NCBI GenBank assembly: GCA_027371655.1
Contig: DAHXMR010000101.1
Coordinates: forward strand, 1 to 5,579
Source of the DNA: Microcaldota archaeon
Lineage (GTDB): Archaea; Micrarchaeota; Micrarchaeia; Norongarragalinales; CAINOH01
Direction of reading: 5' to 3'
Length of the DNA stretch: 5,579 bases
Part shown: positions 4,741 to 5,579 of the stretch, one piece after another
How the letters are laid out: each line of letters begins with the position of its first letter
Numbering within the stretch: the stretch's first letter is position 1
Program-made: the position numbers and the translations under genes
The notes under the pieces: generated by a model
Seen by the model: the letters and a program-made list of their open reading frames with translations, nothing else
Databases searched by the model: none
What the model was told of the DNA's origin: nothing

Positions 4741-4750
4741 TTTATTTTTT
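4741..4750 (-). promoter_or_regulatory. Candidate TATA box of tRNA-Asn
   Basis: The minus strand reads AAAAAATAAA, 44-53 bases before the mature tRNA. Initiation about 26 bases later would give a 5' leader of about 20 bases, to be removed by RNase P. The surrounding DNA is rich in A and T, so the exact box is uncertain. Confidence 0.4.
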
Positions 4751-4784
4751 GTCTGTTTTGGTTTTTAATTGCTTTCAAGATTGG

Positions 4785-4818
4785 AAAAAAGAAAAAAATT
4801 GGGGGGACAAATGCCCCC
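4785..4818 (-). terminator. Hairpin/T-tract terminator of the thermosome gene
   Basis: Fifteen bases past the thermosome stop codon, a stem of five G-C pairs (4814-4818/4802-4806, 7-base loop) is followed on the minus strand by AATTTTTTTCTTTTTT. The T-tract alone suits archaeal termination; the added G/C hairpin makes it look like a bacterial intrinsic terminator. Confidence 0.75.
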
Positions 4819-4832
4819 GTTTGGGATTGGGT

Positions 4833-5579
4833 CTAGTCCATTCCCATTCCGCCCATGCCTCCCATTCCTCCGGGTGGCATTGAGGGCGGTTTGCCTTTGC
4901 TTGCGATTATGTCGTCGATGCGCAGGATCATTTCCGTGACTTCGCTTGCGGATTGGATTGCCTGGCGCTTGATTTTCACGGGCTCTATCACGTTGAGGGC
5001 TTTCATGTCGGCGACTTTGCAGGCGTAGACGTCTATTCCCGCGGTTCTCTGGCCTTTGTCGTGCTTGGAGCGCAGTTCCACCAAGGTGTTGATGGAGTCC
5101 ATTCCGCAGCTTTCCGCCAAAGTGCGGGGGATGACTTCGAGGGCTTCGGCGAACGCTTCGATTGCGAGTTGTTCGCGGCCGCCCATTTTCACGGCTTCCT
5201 TTTTGAGGCGCAGCGCGAGTTCCATTTCCACGCTTCCGCCGCCGGTGACGTATTTTCCGTCGGTGATGACGCTTGACACGGCGCCGATTGCGTCGGTTAT
5301 TGCGCGTTCGGCTTCGTCGACAACGTGCTGGCTTCCGCCCCTTACAAGCAAAGTGACCGCCTTGGGTTCCTTGCATTTTTCAACGAAAGTCATCTGCTCT
5401 CCCGCAAGCTTGCGTTCCTCGACGATGCCCGCGTTTCCAAGGTCTTTTGCGCCCAAATCGTCCAATGTCGTGATGATTCTTGCGCCGGTTGCGCGCACGA
5501 GTTTTTCCATGTCGCTTTTCTTGACGCGGCGCGCGGCGAGGATGCCCCTCTTGGAGAGGTAGTGCTGTGCGACGTCGTC
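4833..5579 (-). CDS. ths: Thermosome subunit (group II chaperonin), C-terminal part
   Basis: The frame is open to the right edge of the window and gives the last 248 residues of a protein usually about 540-550 long; the start lies outside. The first visible residues, DDVAQHYLSKRGILAARRVKKSDMEKL, are the end of the apical domain. Next come the intermediate-domain segment TLLVRGGSQHVVDEAERAITDA (about 76-97), with Asp96 at the position of the ATP-hydrolysis aspartate (Asp398 of GroEL), and GGGSVEMELALRL (from about 113). The equatorial domain follows, including NTLVELRSKHD and GIDVYACKVADM. The protein ends in the tail PPGGMGGMGGMGMD typical of archaeal subunits. Eight- or nine-membered double rings of this protein fold cytosolic proteins using ATP and a built-in lid. 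No frameshift or missing key residue is seen. Confidence 0.97.
   Translation of the reverse strand, partial: DDVAQHYLSKRGILAARRVKKSDMEKLVRATGARIITTLDDLGAKDLGNAGIVEERKLAGEQMTFVEKCKEPKAVTLLVRGGSQHVVDEAERAITDAIGAVSSVITDGKYVTGGGSVEMELALRLKKEAVKMGGREQLAIEAFAEALEVIPRTLAESCGMDSINTLVELRSKHDKGQRTAGIDVYACKVADMKALNVIEPVKIKRQAIQSASEVTEMILRIDDIIASKGKPPSMPPGGMGGMGGMGMD

Noticed and set aside
4545..4883. Plus-strand ORF of 112 codons
   Set aside because: It runs antisense through tRNA-Asn, the thermosome terminator and the thermosome 3' end.

Overview
The window looks archaeal, and most probably comes from a DPANN-type archaeon (Diapherotrites, Micrarchaeota or a relative). Four things point this way: the C-terminal half of a group II chaperonin (thermosome) with a Gly-Met tail; a tRNA-Asn gene without an encoded CCA; TATA-like boxes centred about 25-35 bases before several start codons, as expected for leaderless mRNAs; and a secreted protein with duplicated six-cysteine modules of a kind I associate with DPANN surface proteins. 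The phylum is inferred from style, not from a diagnostic marker.

Layout. Positions 1-193 hold no convincing gene but a dense series of perfect hairpins, including a four-way junction. Next to it, on the minus strand, lies the remnant of a RelE/YafQ-type toxin gene (recognisable at about 196-303), which starts right after the stop codon of a long minus-strand gene (316-1746). That gene encodes a secreted, membrane-anchored protein with two cysteine-rich modules and a Pro-Thr/Ser linker of about 160 residues. A divergent plus-strand gene (1917-2711) encodes an unrecognised helical, HEAT-like protein. It converges on a minus-strand HD-domain phosphohydrolase gene (2725-3348). A plus-strand Doc/Fic toxin-like gene (3497-3886) is divergent from the HD gene. 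Then come a doubtful 34-residue ORF and a short minus-strand hicB antitoxin gene (4054-4218).

Positions 4219-4624 carry no credible protein gene. They hold divergent TATA-like boxes, a possible short structured RNA ending in a hairpin plus T-tract, and a Y-shaped inverted repeat abutting the 3' end of tRNA-Asn(GUU) (4625-4697, minus). The thermosome gene enters from the right edge and ends at 4833, followed by a hairpin/T-tract terminator.

Taken together, the centre and left of the window are accessory in character. Parts of three different toxin-antitoxin families (RelE remnant, Doc, HicB) occur within about 4 kb, none with its usual partner beside it, mixed with palindromic non-coding DNA. 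The tRNA and thermosome on the right are housekeeping. No complete multi-gene system is visible. The least explained items are the hairpin-rich block at 1-193 and the possible RNA unit at 4263-4479.
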